Source: Chloroflexota bacterium
Lineage (GTDB): Bacteria; Chloroflexota; Anaerolineae; B4-G1
Assembly: GCA_024232355.1 (NCBI GenBank)
Contig: JAAEPW010000870.1
Coordinates: 1 to 16,906 of the forward strand
Length of the DNA stretch: 16,906 nt
Direction: 5' to 3'
The position numbers and the translations under genes were made by a program. The notes under the pieces are model-generated. The model was not told the DNA's origin and did no database searches. It saw nothing but the letters and a program-made list of their open reading frames with translations. This document shows positions 1 through 6,354 of the stretch, in pieces. Each line of letters opens with the position of its first letter. Position 1 is the first letter of the stretch.

Positions 1-1362
1 TACCTGGACAAACCAGGGGGAAGACGGCGAGGGAGCGGGCTGGGGCTGCGGCGGCGGAGGTAATGGGCTAGGTCAGGTTGATGGTTCTGTGGCAATCTAT
101 GGCACAAGGCTCATGACCGAGTTCTCGCACAGGGAGAAAGCGATGCCATCCGAGGGACCGTCCCTCTGTTTCGGCGATGGCGAGCGATGGGGCGGGGGCA
201 AGGATCACCACCCACAAACCGGCACTCACCACAACAAGGCCAGCCCGTCAACAGCGCTCACCTCTCCCGTTTGTGGTCACAGACAACGCATTTCACCGGT
301 CCTTCCCCGCATCCCAACGTACAGATGTCAATGCTTGCCCACAAATCACCAATCACCACGACAAGGCCAACCCGTCAACAGCAATCACCTCCCCGCTTGT
401 GGTCACAGACAACGCCCCACCCCGCACTCCACCACCCCTGGCCCAAGGAAACAAAGCAATGCACCACCTGGGCAAACCAGGGGGAGACGGCGAGGGAGCG
501 GATATGAGCTGTGTCGGCGAGGGTAGTAAGTAGGTCAGACCGATAGCTCCTGCGGCAATCTGTGGCCCGAGGTTCATAACCAGGGTTTCTCACAGGGGAG
601 GAAAGCGATGAGAAGCCGAGGGACCCGTCCTCTGTTTCGGCGGTGGCGAGCGATGGGGCGGGGACAAGGATCATCACTCACAAACCGCCAATCACCGCGA
701 CAAAGCCAACCCGTCAACAGCAGCCACCCTCCCCGCTTGTGGCCACAAACAACGCCACCCACCACCCTGCCCCCACCACAGCAAACCAAAGTCCCATACC
801 CAGGCACGTCCCCCCGAAAGGCACAGCAGCTTCGTCCCACAACACACAGACGCCTCTGACCACACTCCACCCCCAACGCCAAATCCCCGCGCCGCATACC
901 ATCATCTTGCACGAGGTTCATCACCAAGTTTTCTCACGGGCAGAAAGCGATGCCATCCGAGGGATCACGCCTCTGTTTCAGCGGTGGCGAGCGATGGGGC
1001 GGGGGCAAGGATCACCACCCACAAACTACCAATCACCACGACAAGGCCAACCCGGTAGCAGCGGTCACCCCGCGCTTGTGGTCACAGACAACGCCACCCA
1101 CCGCCCACTCCCCACGCCACATCCCATCGCCCCTGGCCCAAGGGCACAAGGGCAACGCACTACCTGGGTAGACCAGGGGAAAGACGGCGAGGGAGCGGAG
1201 TTGACCACATCGGTGGCGGAGGGAATGGGGCAGGTCAGGTTGATAGCTCCTGTGGCAATCTGTGGGCTCATTACCAGGTTCTGCACGGTGAGAAAGCAAT
1301 GAGAACCGAGGGACCACGCCTCTGTCTCAGCGGTGGCGAGCAATGGGGCGGAGGCAGGGTTG
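1..1362. repeat. Array of alternating intergenic repeat elements A and B
   Basis: This GC-rich stretch holds diverged copies of two modules in head-to-tail order. Element A contains an inverted repeat CCCCTGG...CCAGGGG, then GACGGCGAGGGAGCGG, then a tail like GGTCAGGTTGATAGCTCC. Copies lie at about 1-104 (cut by the window edge), 416-567 and 1105-1266. Element B starts near CGAGGTTCAT and contains GGTGGCGAGCGATGGGGCG, CACGACAAGGCCAACCCG and TTGTGGTCACAGACAACGCC. Copies lie at about 105-298, 340-415 (3' half only), 568-768, 912-1104 and 1266-1362 (5' half only). The GCGATGGGGCG anchor recurs at about 184, 650, 991 and 1340. Open frames crossing the array shift frame between copies and are low-complexity (P, T, H, Q, R), so I read it as non-coding. 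No transposase or terminal target duplication is seen. Confidence 0.85.
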
Positions 1363-1939
1363 GGTAATCTGTACTGTCCACATTCATCCTTGAGCACTTG
1401 ATCCCGTGTGTCCCCAAGCGCAGGGGCAAAAGATCAAGGATACAGAATAGCGTTGAGAGTCAGAGTGTGGTTGTCAGACCAAGTCATTGGTGCAGGTACT
1501 GTTTGACAGCCTGTGCGAGAGAATGTACAATTTGGCGAAGAAAGTTCATCGTTTGCCTCTCGAAATGGGAAAATTGTGCTCAGATACAGAATAAATGTGC
1601 TTTTCGGCCAGTACACGCCAAAAACCAGTAGGGGCGAAGGTGTAGACAGTAAATCGAAATTTTGTGGAGTGGCGTAGTCAATCCAACTTGTAGCAATGAT
1701 AGCGTGGAAACCGTCAGGGTATTGGACAACAAGGGACGGGTCGCCGCTGCGACAAATGCGGATGATATGGATGGGTAATGGTCACCAGTCCCGAAGGACG
1801 TTGAGATAATGGGGCAGTGTACATTGACCATTTCTTAGAGGGGGAGTGGCGGTAACGCCGCTTCCCTACCCGACCGAGCAAGTCGCGCTCAGGTAAAGAC
1901 AATGTTTGCTAAGATCACATCTACGAAGAAGGAGGAATT
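1363..1939. other. Spacer without a supportable gene; contains one strong promoter
   Basis: Open frames here are short, overlap each other and lack ribosome binding sites or recognisable domains. A 77-codon plus-strand frame at 1398-1631 is cysteine/arginine rich and overlaps the promoter at 1503-1531, so I do not call it. A degraded gene downstream of that promoter is possible but cannot be shown by eye. Confidence 0.5.
1503..1531 (+). promoter_or_regulatory. Consensus sigma-70 promoter, paralogue of the promoter of the 96-aa gene
   Basis: TTGACA (1503-1508), a 17-nt spacer and TACAAT (1526-1531). About 45 nt around it match the promoter of the minus-strand gene at 12427-12717 with 8 mismatches by eye. 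Similarity continues about 36 nt further downstream at a lower level. No clear gene follows within 300 nt, so it may be an orphan promoter left by an inverted duplication. Confidence 0.6.
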
Positions 1940-3301
1940 GTGAGTATCAAAGTTTCAAAAAAGTGGTGGCTTTCTATCGTTGTGGCAGTGGGACTTTTGG
2001 TTATCGTGTGGGTCGTGAGCGCGGTCATGGCGCAAGAGCCAGAACCTGCCTCGCTCACTGCGCCCTCGGGCGGCTCGCCGACGTGGACTTTTACGTACCA
2101 GGGGCAATTGAATGATGACGGGCGACCGGCCGATGGCTATTATGATTTTATCGTCAGTATCTGGGACGACAGCACGCCGGGCAACCAGGTGGGCACTGCG
2201 TATACCTATGATGATCCCGGCGTGCTCGTGGAAGACGGCATCTTTTCGATCAACGTGTCTCCGGGAGACAGGTCCAAGGTCTTTAGTGGAAGGGGGCGTT
2301 GGATCCAGCTAGAGGTCCGCCCGCACGGTGTAGGTTCTTATACCACGCTCTCGCGACAGCCGATCACCCCTGTCCCTTATGCGTGGGGATTGATGCCCGG
2401 AGTTGTGGTCAGTAGCACCGTAGGCCCAGTTTTTAGCGCCTGGACGGTCGGAGGCTCTGCCATATCCGGCTACAGTGTGGAAGATAACGGTGTGTTTGGC
2501 TCCACGAGTGGCACGACTGTCAACGACTCTGGTGTATATGGTGTCGCCGGTGGCACGGCAAATGGCGTCCACGGCTACCAGGCCGACACACCTAATGGCC
2601 TGGGGGTATACGGAAAGCACGCCGGTGGTGGATCTGCTGTGTCGGGCTACAATCTGGGTAATGGGAGCGGCATCTGGGGCTATAGTGAGGACTATCGCGG
2701 TGTGGCAAGTGGAACCGGTCGGGTTGACCAGAACTATGGTGTCCACACGTCGGATAATCTGTATTCGCTCAACTATCACAAGACCGGGGCAATGATGCAG
2801 GTGGTCCGGAACGGCGACACCAGGGCACTGGAACGCGGCGACACGGTCGTTGTCGCCGGTCTGAGCGCATCTAGCGTCGGAGACACCCCCATACTCGAGG
2901 TGCGCAGCGCCAGTGAGGCCAATAGCACCGCCGTGCTCGGCGTCGTGGCCTCGACCTATTCCGCAGAGTGGTTGGCCGATTCCGCCAGCATTGACCCCAC
3001 GGGTTCCACCGGTCCGGCCAGCGATATCCCACTGAGTAGCCCAGGCCCCATCGACCCCGGCGAGTATATGCTGGTCGTGGTACACGGTCCCTGCCAGGTA
3101 AAGGTGGACGCCGCGAGCACCGCGATCCAGCCCGGCGATCTGTTATCCACTGCCGGACGAAGCGGCTACGCGGCCAAGGCTGACAGCGTGAGCATCGAAG
3201 GGCTTGACATAGTTCCCCCCGGCACTGTCTTTGGCAAAGCGTTGGAACCGTTGGATGCCAGACGAGATGGATTGATCTATGTCTTTGTGACTTTGCAATA
3301 G
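1940..3301 (+). CDS. Secreted beta-rich protein with N-terminal YQGxL-type domain
   Basis: A 453-aa exported protein. It starts at GTG 1940, chosen because GAAGGAGG ends 4 nt upstream and the frame then opens with a signal peptide: KK, a hydrophobic stretch at about 11-28, and a likely cleavage after AVMA (residue 31). Residues 48-150 match a domain common in exported proteins of Chloroflexota and other environmental bacteria, with landmarks TFTYQGQL, GYYDFIVSIWD, EDGIFSINV, GRWIQLEVR and PITPVPYAW. Residues about 172-260 are glycine-rich imperfect repeats (SGY, GVYG, GIWGYS). The C-terminal part (about 283-453) ends GDLLSTAGRSGYAAKA...GTVFGKALEPLD...YVFVTLQ, a closing domain seen in similar secreted proteins. 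Function is unknown; a surface, adhesive or matrix role is inference. It lies 7 nt upstream of the next small secreted gene, so the two are likely co-transcribed. Confidence 0.8.
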   Translation: MSIKVSKKWWLSIVVAVGLLVIVWVVSAVMAQEPEPASLTAPSGGSPTWTFTYQGQLNDDGRPADGYYDFIVSIWDDSTPGNQVGTAYTYDDPGVLVEDGIFSINVSPGDRSKVFSGRGRWIQLEVRPHGVGSYTTLSRQPITPVPYAWGLMPGVVVSSTVGPVFSAWTVGGSAISGYSVEDNGVFGSTSGTTVNDSGVYGVAGGTANGVHGYQADTPNGLGVYGKHAGGGSAVSGYNLGNGSGIWGYSEDYRGVASGTGRVDQNYGVHTSDNLYSLNYHKTGAMMQVVRNGDTRALERGDTVVVAGLSASSVGDTPILEVRSASEANSTAVLGVVASTYSAEWLADSASIDPTGSTGPASDIPLSSPGPIDPGEYMLVVVHGPCQVKVDAASTAIQPGDLLSTAGRSGYAAKADSVSIEGLDIVPPGTVFGKALEPLDARRDGLIYVFVTLQ

Positions 3302-3308
3302 GGGGCCT

Positions 3309-3590
3309 ATGAACGGGAAATATATATGCGGGTTTCTGTTGCTGCTCGTTCTGGCGGTTCTGTTATCGGTTAGCGGTGTTGTCCTGGCCGCCAATGGTTT
3401 CGAGATCAATCGCTGGGTCGTCGGGGGCGGAGGTGGGCCTGCCGAGGGGGGTGACTATGTCCTCAACGCCACGGTCGGACAGGCGGTGGTGGGGAACGTC
3501 ACCGGCAGTCCCTACGAACTCTGTGCCGGTTTCTGGTGCGGGATGGGCGCGTACAAGGTGTATCTGCCGCTGGTAGTGCGCAACGGATAG
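3309..3590 (+). CDS. Small secreted protein with C-terminal VYLPLVVR motif
   Basis: A 93-aa protein starting at ATG 3309, 7 nt after the preceding stop, with a G-rich Shine-Dalgarno-like stretch just before it. Residues 1-27 form a signal peptide (MNGKY, long hydrophobic core, VVLA then ANG). The mature part, WVVGGGGG...GDYVLNATVGQAVVG...YELCAGFWCG, is a short glycine-rich segment of a kind repeatedly seen in exported Chloroflexota proteins. The protein ends VYLPLVVRNG; the YLPLVxR tail is common on exported proteins of that phylum and may be a sorting or anchoring signal (inference). Two cysteines (72 and 77) could form a disulfide. It probably works with or beside the secreted protein encoded just upstream. 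No enzymatic motif is seen. Confidence 0.75.
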   Translation: MNGKYICGFLLLLVLAVLLSVSGVVLAANGFEINRWVVGGGGGPAEGGDYVLNATVGQAVVGNVTGSPYELCAGFWCGMGAYKVYLPLVVRNG

Positions 3591-3597
3591 TTAGGGG

Positions 3598-3644
3598 GTG
3601 TCGGTACTCCATACGCATCAAGCTTTCACTACCGGACACTTTTT
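3598..3644 (+). terminator. Candidate intrinsic terminator after the secreted-protein pair
   Basis: GTGTCGGTA (3598-3606) can pair with TACCGGACAC (3630-3639) with one bulged base. It is followed at once by TTTTT (3640-3644). The loop is long (23 nt) and the stem imperfect, so it may be weak. Its position 8 nt after the stop codon supports the call. Confidence 0.5.
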
Positions 3645-3649
3645 GATAG

Positions 3650-3722
3650 AACACGGACCAACACTGATATACACACAGATTATCTTTAGATTGATGTGAG
3701 TACAAGGATAAAAATCCGTGTT
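3650..3722. repeat. Degenerate ACACGGA-type palindromic intergenic element
   Basis: AACACGGA (3650-3657) is followed by diverged copies of the same heptamer (AACACTGA, ACACACAG). The element closes with the inverted copy TCCGTGTT (3715-3722). The arms can form a hairpin just upstream of the dehydrogenase ribosome binding site. ACACGGAT-rich palindromic spacers recur in environmental bacterial genomes; assigning this one to that kind of element is inference. Confidence 0.45.
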
Positions 3723-3745
3723 CAAAAATGATAAAGGAATAATTC

Positions 3746-4753
3746 ATGAACAAAAGCAGGCAGAACAATGTTTTAAGGGTCCATTTCCAGAGCAACCCTG
3801 AAGCGCCAATGGTCTTTCAGGTTAATCAAGAACGGTATCAGGCAGCAGCCAGGCGGAATGCCCATATCGCGCATCAGGTTGACGCTACGATTGGCACCAA
3901 TCTCGATGATTTATATGCCATTCTAGGAAAAGTGAGTGTACTTGTTGGGTGGGTATTTCCCCAAAAAGATTTAGCAAGGCTGGCTCCAAATTTGAAATGG
4001 ATCCACGCCTGGGGCGCCGGCATTGACCATTTGCTTCCCCTCGACTGGCTGCCGTCCGGTGTTGATTTGATCAACAATAGTGGGGTGCATGGCTCAAAAG
4101 CACGTGAGTATATGATTATGGCTATCTTGATGCTGTCCAATCAAATACCCACCCTGGTCAATAGCCAACAAAAATGCCAATGGAATGAGTTGTTTAATAC
4201 CAGCGTAGCTGGAAAGACATTGAGTATCATTGGGGTTGGTCATATGGGCGCAAGTGCAGCCAAAGAAGCCAAAAGGTTTGGAATGCGCGTAATTGGCGTC
4301 AGGCGATCTGGTCAACCCCATCCTGATGTTGACGAAATGCTTGGCCCTGATGACCTCGACTATGCTCTTTCTCAGGCAGATATTGTTTTGATAACAACTC
4401 CCTTTACATCAAAAACAAAGGGAATGATAGGAGAGCGTGAGCTAGATTTGCTCAAGCCAAGCGCAAGTTTCATCAACCTGGGTCGAGCCCAGGTCGTGGA
4501 TTATGAAGCTTTAGCCGATAAGCTTGAAAAAGGAGACATTAGTGGGGCAATCCTCGATGTTTTTGACCCCGAGCCGCTCCCGCCTACCTCTCGGCTTTGG
4601 ACAACCCCCAATTTAATCATGACGCCCCATGTCGCGTCTGATGATGCAGAACAATATATTCCGCGTACGCTTGATCTTGTTTTTGAGAATATTCGCCGCT
4701 ACTTTGCCAATATTCCCTTGAAAAATCGCGTCAACCCCCAACTTGAATATTGA
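3746..4753 (+). CDS. D-isomer-specific 2-hydroxyacid dehydrogenase family protein
   Basis: A 335-aa NAD(P)-dependent oxidoreductase of the D-2-hydroxyacid dehydrogenase family, which reversibly reduces 2-oxoacids to D-2-hydroxyacids in the cytoplasm. It starts at ATG 3746 with AAAGGA 7 nt upstream. The substrate-binding part has WIHAWGAGIDHL at about 85-96. The Rossmann dinucleotide motif is GVGHMG at 163-168. The expected catalytic set is present: Arg247 in NLGRAQVVD, Glu276 in DVFDPEPLP and His295 in TPHVAS. Length fits the family. Glyoxylate/hydroxypyruvate-reductase-like members share the WAGAGID pattern, but substrate cannot be set from sequence alone. It stands alone between a repeat-like spacer and repeat sequence, and is visibly AT-richer than the secreted-protein genes upstream. 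Confidence 0.88.
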   Translation: MNKSRQNNVLRVHFQSNPEAPMVFQVNQERYQAAARRNAHIAHQVDATIGTNLDDLYAILGKVSVLVGWVFPQKDLARLAPNLKWIHAWGAGIDHLLPLDWLPSGVDLINNSGVHGSKAREYMIMAILMLSNQIPTLVNSQQKCQWNELFNTSVAGKTLSIIGVGHMGASAAKEAKRFGMRVIGVRRSGQPHPDVDEMLGPDDLDYALSQADIVLITTPFTSKTKGMIGERELDLLKPSASFINLGRAQVVDYEALADKLEKGDISGAILDVFDPEPLPPTSRLWTTPNLIMTPHVASDDAEQYIPRTLDLVFENIRRYFANIPLKNRVNPQLEY

Positions 4754-4840
4754 GAATCGTGAATTGGCATTGGTTCATAAACCGGGAAAGTCGATCATCA
4801 TAATGTTTGCTCGCCGGTGCTCAATCACTGTAATTCCGGT

Positions 4841-4905
4841 ACTGACCCATTAGGATGCGGACAAATCAGCCACATCCCAGATAGCGATCAAACGATATCC
4901 CAAAC
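4841..4905 (+). repeat. Dispersed repeat R2, copy 1
   Basis: Begins ACTGA-N7-GGATGCGGACAAA (4841-4865) and continues ATCAGCCACATCCCAGATAG. The first about 60 nt align without gaps to 16667-16732, roughly 70-80% by eye. The opening motif also occurs at 7319-7343. No coding potential is seen. Confidence 0.65.
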
Positions 4906-4954
4906 TGAGAACTGTACAACTAAAAGACACAGCATCCCCATCCCCCACCGCCAA

Positions 4955-5044
4955 CTCCCCACCCCGCACTCCACCGCCTCCGGCCCAAGGAACCAATCCA
5001 ATGACACCACCTGGGCAGAACAGGGGGAGACGGCGAGGGAGCGG
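4955..5044 (+). repeat. Element A, 5' part, upstream of pentapeptide gene 1
   Basis: CTCCCCACCCCGCACTCCACC, then GGCCCAAGGAACCAATCCAATG, then CAGGGGGAGACGGCGAGGGAGCGG match element A of the 1-1362 array. The copy breaks off after GGAGCGGAC and runs into the leader shared with pentapeptide gene 2, whose upstream region has an element A copy at the same relative place (13112-13190). Confidence 0.75.
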
Positions 5045-5254
5045 ACTTGACCACACCATCGTCGCTGACCAGCAGGAGCGACTCGCCGTTCGCCTGTCCA
5101 CCCTCAACGTGGTCGCTTTCGCCAATAGGGGAACCTGGATGAACAATGGGGCTGCACTGCATCCCTCCAAGGTGTCGGGATAGTCCAAGTTTATACCGCA
5201 ACTTCTTTCACTGGGCTTGAGGTCTCGTTCATCAGGTAGTGAATCCCCTCCTGT

Positions 5255-5274
5255 GGGACAGTTACCGCTGTCCT
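5255..5274. promoter_or_regulatory. Small inverted repeat upstream of the pentapeptide promoter
   Basis: GGGACAG, loop TTACCG, CTGTCCT (one G-T pair). It ends 9 nt before the -35 hexamer and sits in the part of the leader best conserved between the two paralogues (copy 2 has CTGTTCT). An operator or the end of an upstream transcript are both possible. Confidence 0.35.
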
Positions 5275-5283
5275 AATGCACAA

Positions 5284-5312
5284 TTGCCTTCCGCGCCAAG
5301 TTGCGCTATACT
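5284..5312 (+). promoter_or_regulatory. Sigma-70 promoter of pentapeptide gene 1
   Basis: TTGCCT (5284-5289), a 17-nt spacer and TATACT (5307-5312), 74 nt upstream of the start codon. Both hexamers and the spacing are identical in the paralogue at 13454-13482; only one spacer base differs. Confidence 0.7.
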
Positions 5313-5386
5313 CAAGCGCAGAGAATCTCACGGGAAGGACTTGGTAAGGGCCAGGACATCCAACCAGAAAAGATCAAGGACTCGCA

Positions 5387-6097
5387 ATGAACGCAAAAGA
5401 ACTCGTCACTCGATACAGGGCCCTGTCCTGTACAGGCCAGTACAGGGCCGGGGACCGCGACTTTCAAGGCAGCGACTTGAACAAGGCCGATCTGAACAGC
5501 GCCAGACTGAACGGTGCTGACCTGAGCCGCGCCAACTTGAGCGGTGCCGACTTGAGCCGGGCCAAGCTGAACGACGCCGACTTGCGCGAAGCCAACTTGC
5601 ATACCACCAACTTGTACGAGGTCAATCTGAGACGAACCAACCTGTGCGGGGCTGACCTGCGCAGAGCCTATCTGCTAAACGCTCACTTGAACGATGCTGA
5701 TTTACGAGATGCCGACCTGAGAGGTGCCCACCTGTTTCAGGTTTGCCTAGACAAGGCCAATCTGAGCGAGGCTACCCTGAGCCGCTTTGATATGAAACAG
5801 GTCAGTTTGCGCGGGGCTGATCTGAGCAAGGCCAATCTACGGAGCACCGACTTGCGCAAGTCCGACCTGAGCAGGGCCAACTTGAGTGGTGCCGATCTGC
5901 GCCGTGCCGACTTGTGGGGATGTGATCTGACACAGGCCAACCTCAGCGGTGCCGATTTGCGGGGAGCCAACCTGGGCTATACCGTGATGGACTCGGTGAA
6001 CTTGACGGGGGCCACGGTTAGTGACGAACAACTCGTCGAGGCCAGAACCCTCAAGGGCGCGACGATGCCTGATGGCACCAAAACTGCAAAGCAATAG
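5387..6097 (+). CDS. Pentapeptide-repeat protein, paralogue 1
   Basis: A 236-aa protein made almost wholly of A(D/N)LxX pentapeptides, with the central Leu at every fifth residue from about 31 to 206. That predicts a right-handed quadrilateral beta-helix of about nine coils. ATG 5387 is chosen because AAGGA lies 6 nt upstream and the same arrangement is kept in the paralogue. The tail TLKGATMPDG is typical of bacterial pentapeptide proteins. Some members mimic DNA and protect gyrase, but most have no known role, and nothing here identifies a target. Compared with paralogue 2 (13558-14235), this copy carries nine extra residues at about 12-20 (ALSCTGQYR region), encoded by a 27-nt palindromic insertion, and a slightly longer C-terminus. 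No signal peptide, so probably cytoplasmic. It appears monocistronic. Confidence 0.88.
   Translation: MNAKELVTRYRALSCTGQYRAGDRDFQGSDLNKADLNSARLNGADLSRANLSGADLSRAKLNDADLREANLHTTNLYEVNLRRTNLCGADLRRAYLLNAHLNDADLRDADLRGAHLFQVCLDKANLSEATLSRFDMKQVSLRGADLSKANLRSTDLRKSDLSRANLSGADLRRADLWGCDLTQANLSGADLRGANLGYTVMDSVNLTGATVSDEQLVEARTLKGATMPDGTKTAKQ
5414..5449 (+). repeat. 27-nt in-frame insertion with nested palindromes
   Basis: TACAGGGCC occurs at 5414-5422 and again at 5441-5449, bracketing 18 nt absent from the paralogue. GGCCCTGT (5419-5426) pairs with ACAGGGCC (5442-5449). Inside lies the perfect palindrome CCTGTACAGG (5427-5436). The insertion keeps the reading frame and sits just before the first pentapeptide coil. 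Confidence 0.65.
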
Positions 6098-6189
6098 TCC
6101 GAGTCAATCTCAGCCTCGTCCTCGCCACCCAACACCCCCCATCACCCTATTCTCTTGTCTCCTTGTCCTCACATCATTCGTAGTCCGCA

Positions 6190-6218
6190 TTGCTTCGACG
6201 GCCAATTCGTGCTAAACT
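6190..6218 (+). promoter_or_regulatory. Candidate promoter upstream of the toroid protein
   Basis: TTGCTT (6190-6195), a 17-nt spacer and TAAACT (6213-6218). It resembles the pentapeptide promoters and lies 136 nt before the GTG start. The rest of the 6098-6354 spacer is pyrimidine-rich (6115-6175). It also contains an AGGAGG at about 6232-6237 with no start codon at a usable distance. Confidence 0.45.
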
Positions 6219-6354
6219 ACCCCAAACAAAGAGGAGGGATTCTGGCAGCAGTCCTACTGCTCAGGGAATTAACTCTCATATTTTGTTGCACCTTCCAACG
6301 ATCAACCCAGACAGAGTTCCTGACTCAGATAGTCAAAGCCAGTAGGAGTCACAC

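Larger units (their letters stand above)
5045..6093 (+). repeat. Segmental duplication, copy 1 (leader plus pentapeptide gene 1)
   Basis: This block matches about 13187-14231. Within it, 5121-5191 matches 13257-13327 with about 9 mismatches in 71 nt. 5225-5316 matches 13395-13486 without gaps and with about 5 mismatches. The coding part is collinear apart from a 27-nt insertion in this copy. Between the first two blocks copy 2 is 34 nt longer. The repeat element before the block is also shared, so the duplicated unit extends left to about 4955. Confidence 0.85.

Noticed and set aside
89..577. Overlapping open frames on both strands at the left end
   Set aside because: They are explained by GC-rich repeat sequence; equivalent frames in other copies are broken by frameshifts.
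643..1302. 219-codon open frame on the plus strand across the repeat array
   Set aside because: It runs through two repeat copies in different frames, is low-complexity in P, T, H, Q and R, has no ribosome binding site and no domain.
1..1362. CRISPR array
   Set aside because: Repeat units are long, diverged and unevenly spaced, with no short identical repeats, uniform spacers or cas genes.
1398..1631. 77-codon plus-strand frame
   Set aside because: It overlaps the promoter at 1503-1531, lacks start signals and resembles no family.
1590..1870. Decayed paralogue of the 96-aa gene after the duplicated promoter
   Set aside because: A by-eye translated comparison gave only scattered matches near chance level, so it is kept as a test under the promoter finding and not as a feature.
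2309..3085. 258-codon minus-strand frame opposite the secreted protein
   Set aside because: It is a shadow of the strongly supported plus-strand gene, and its composition (A, T, G, H-rich) fits antisense of that gene.
5239..5330. Conserved frame beginning MNPLLWDSYRC in both pentapeptide leaders (also 13409 onward)
   Set aside because: It overlaps the shared promoter, has no Shine-Dalgarno, its changes are not synonymous-biased and the frames diverge afterwards. DNA-level conservation of the leader explains it.
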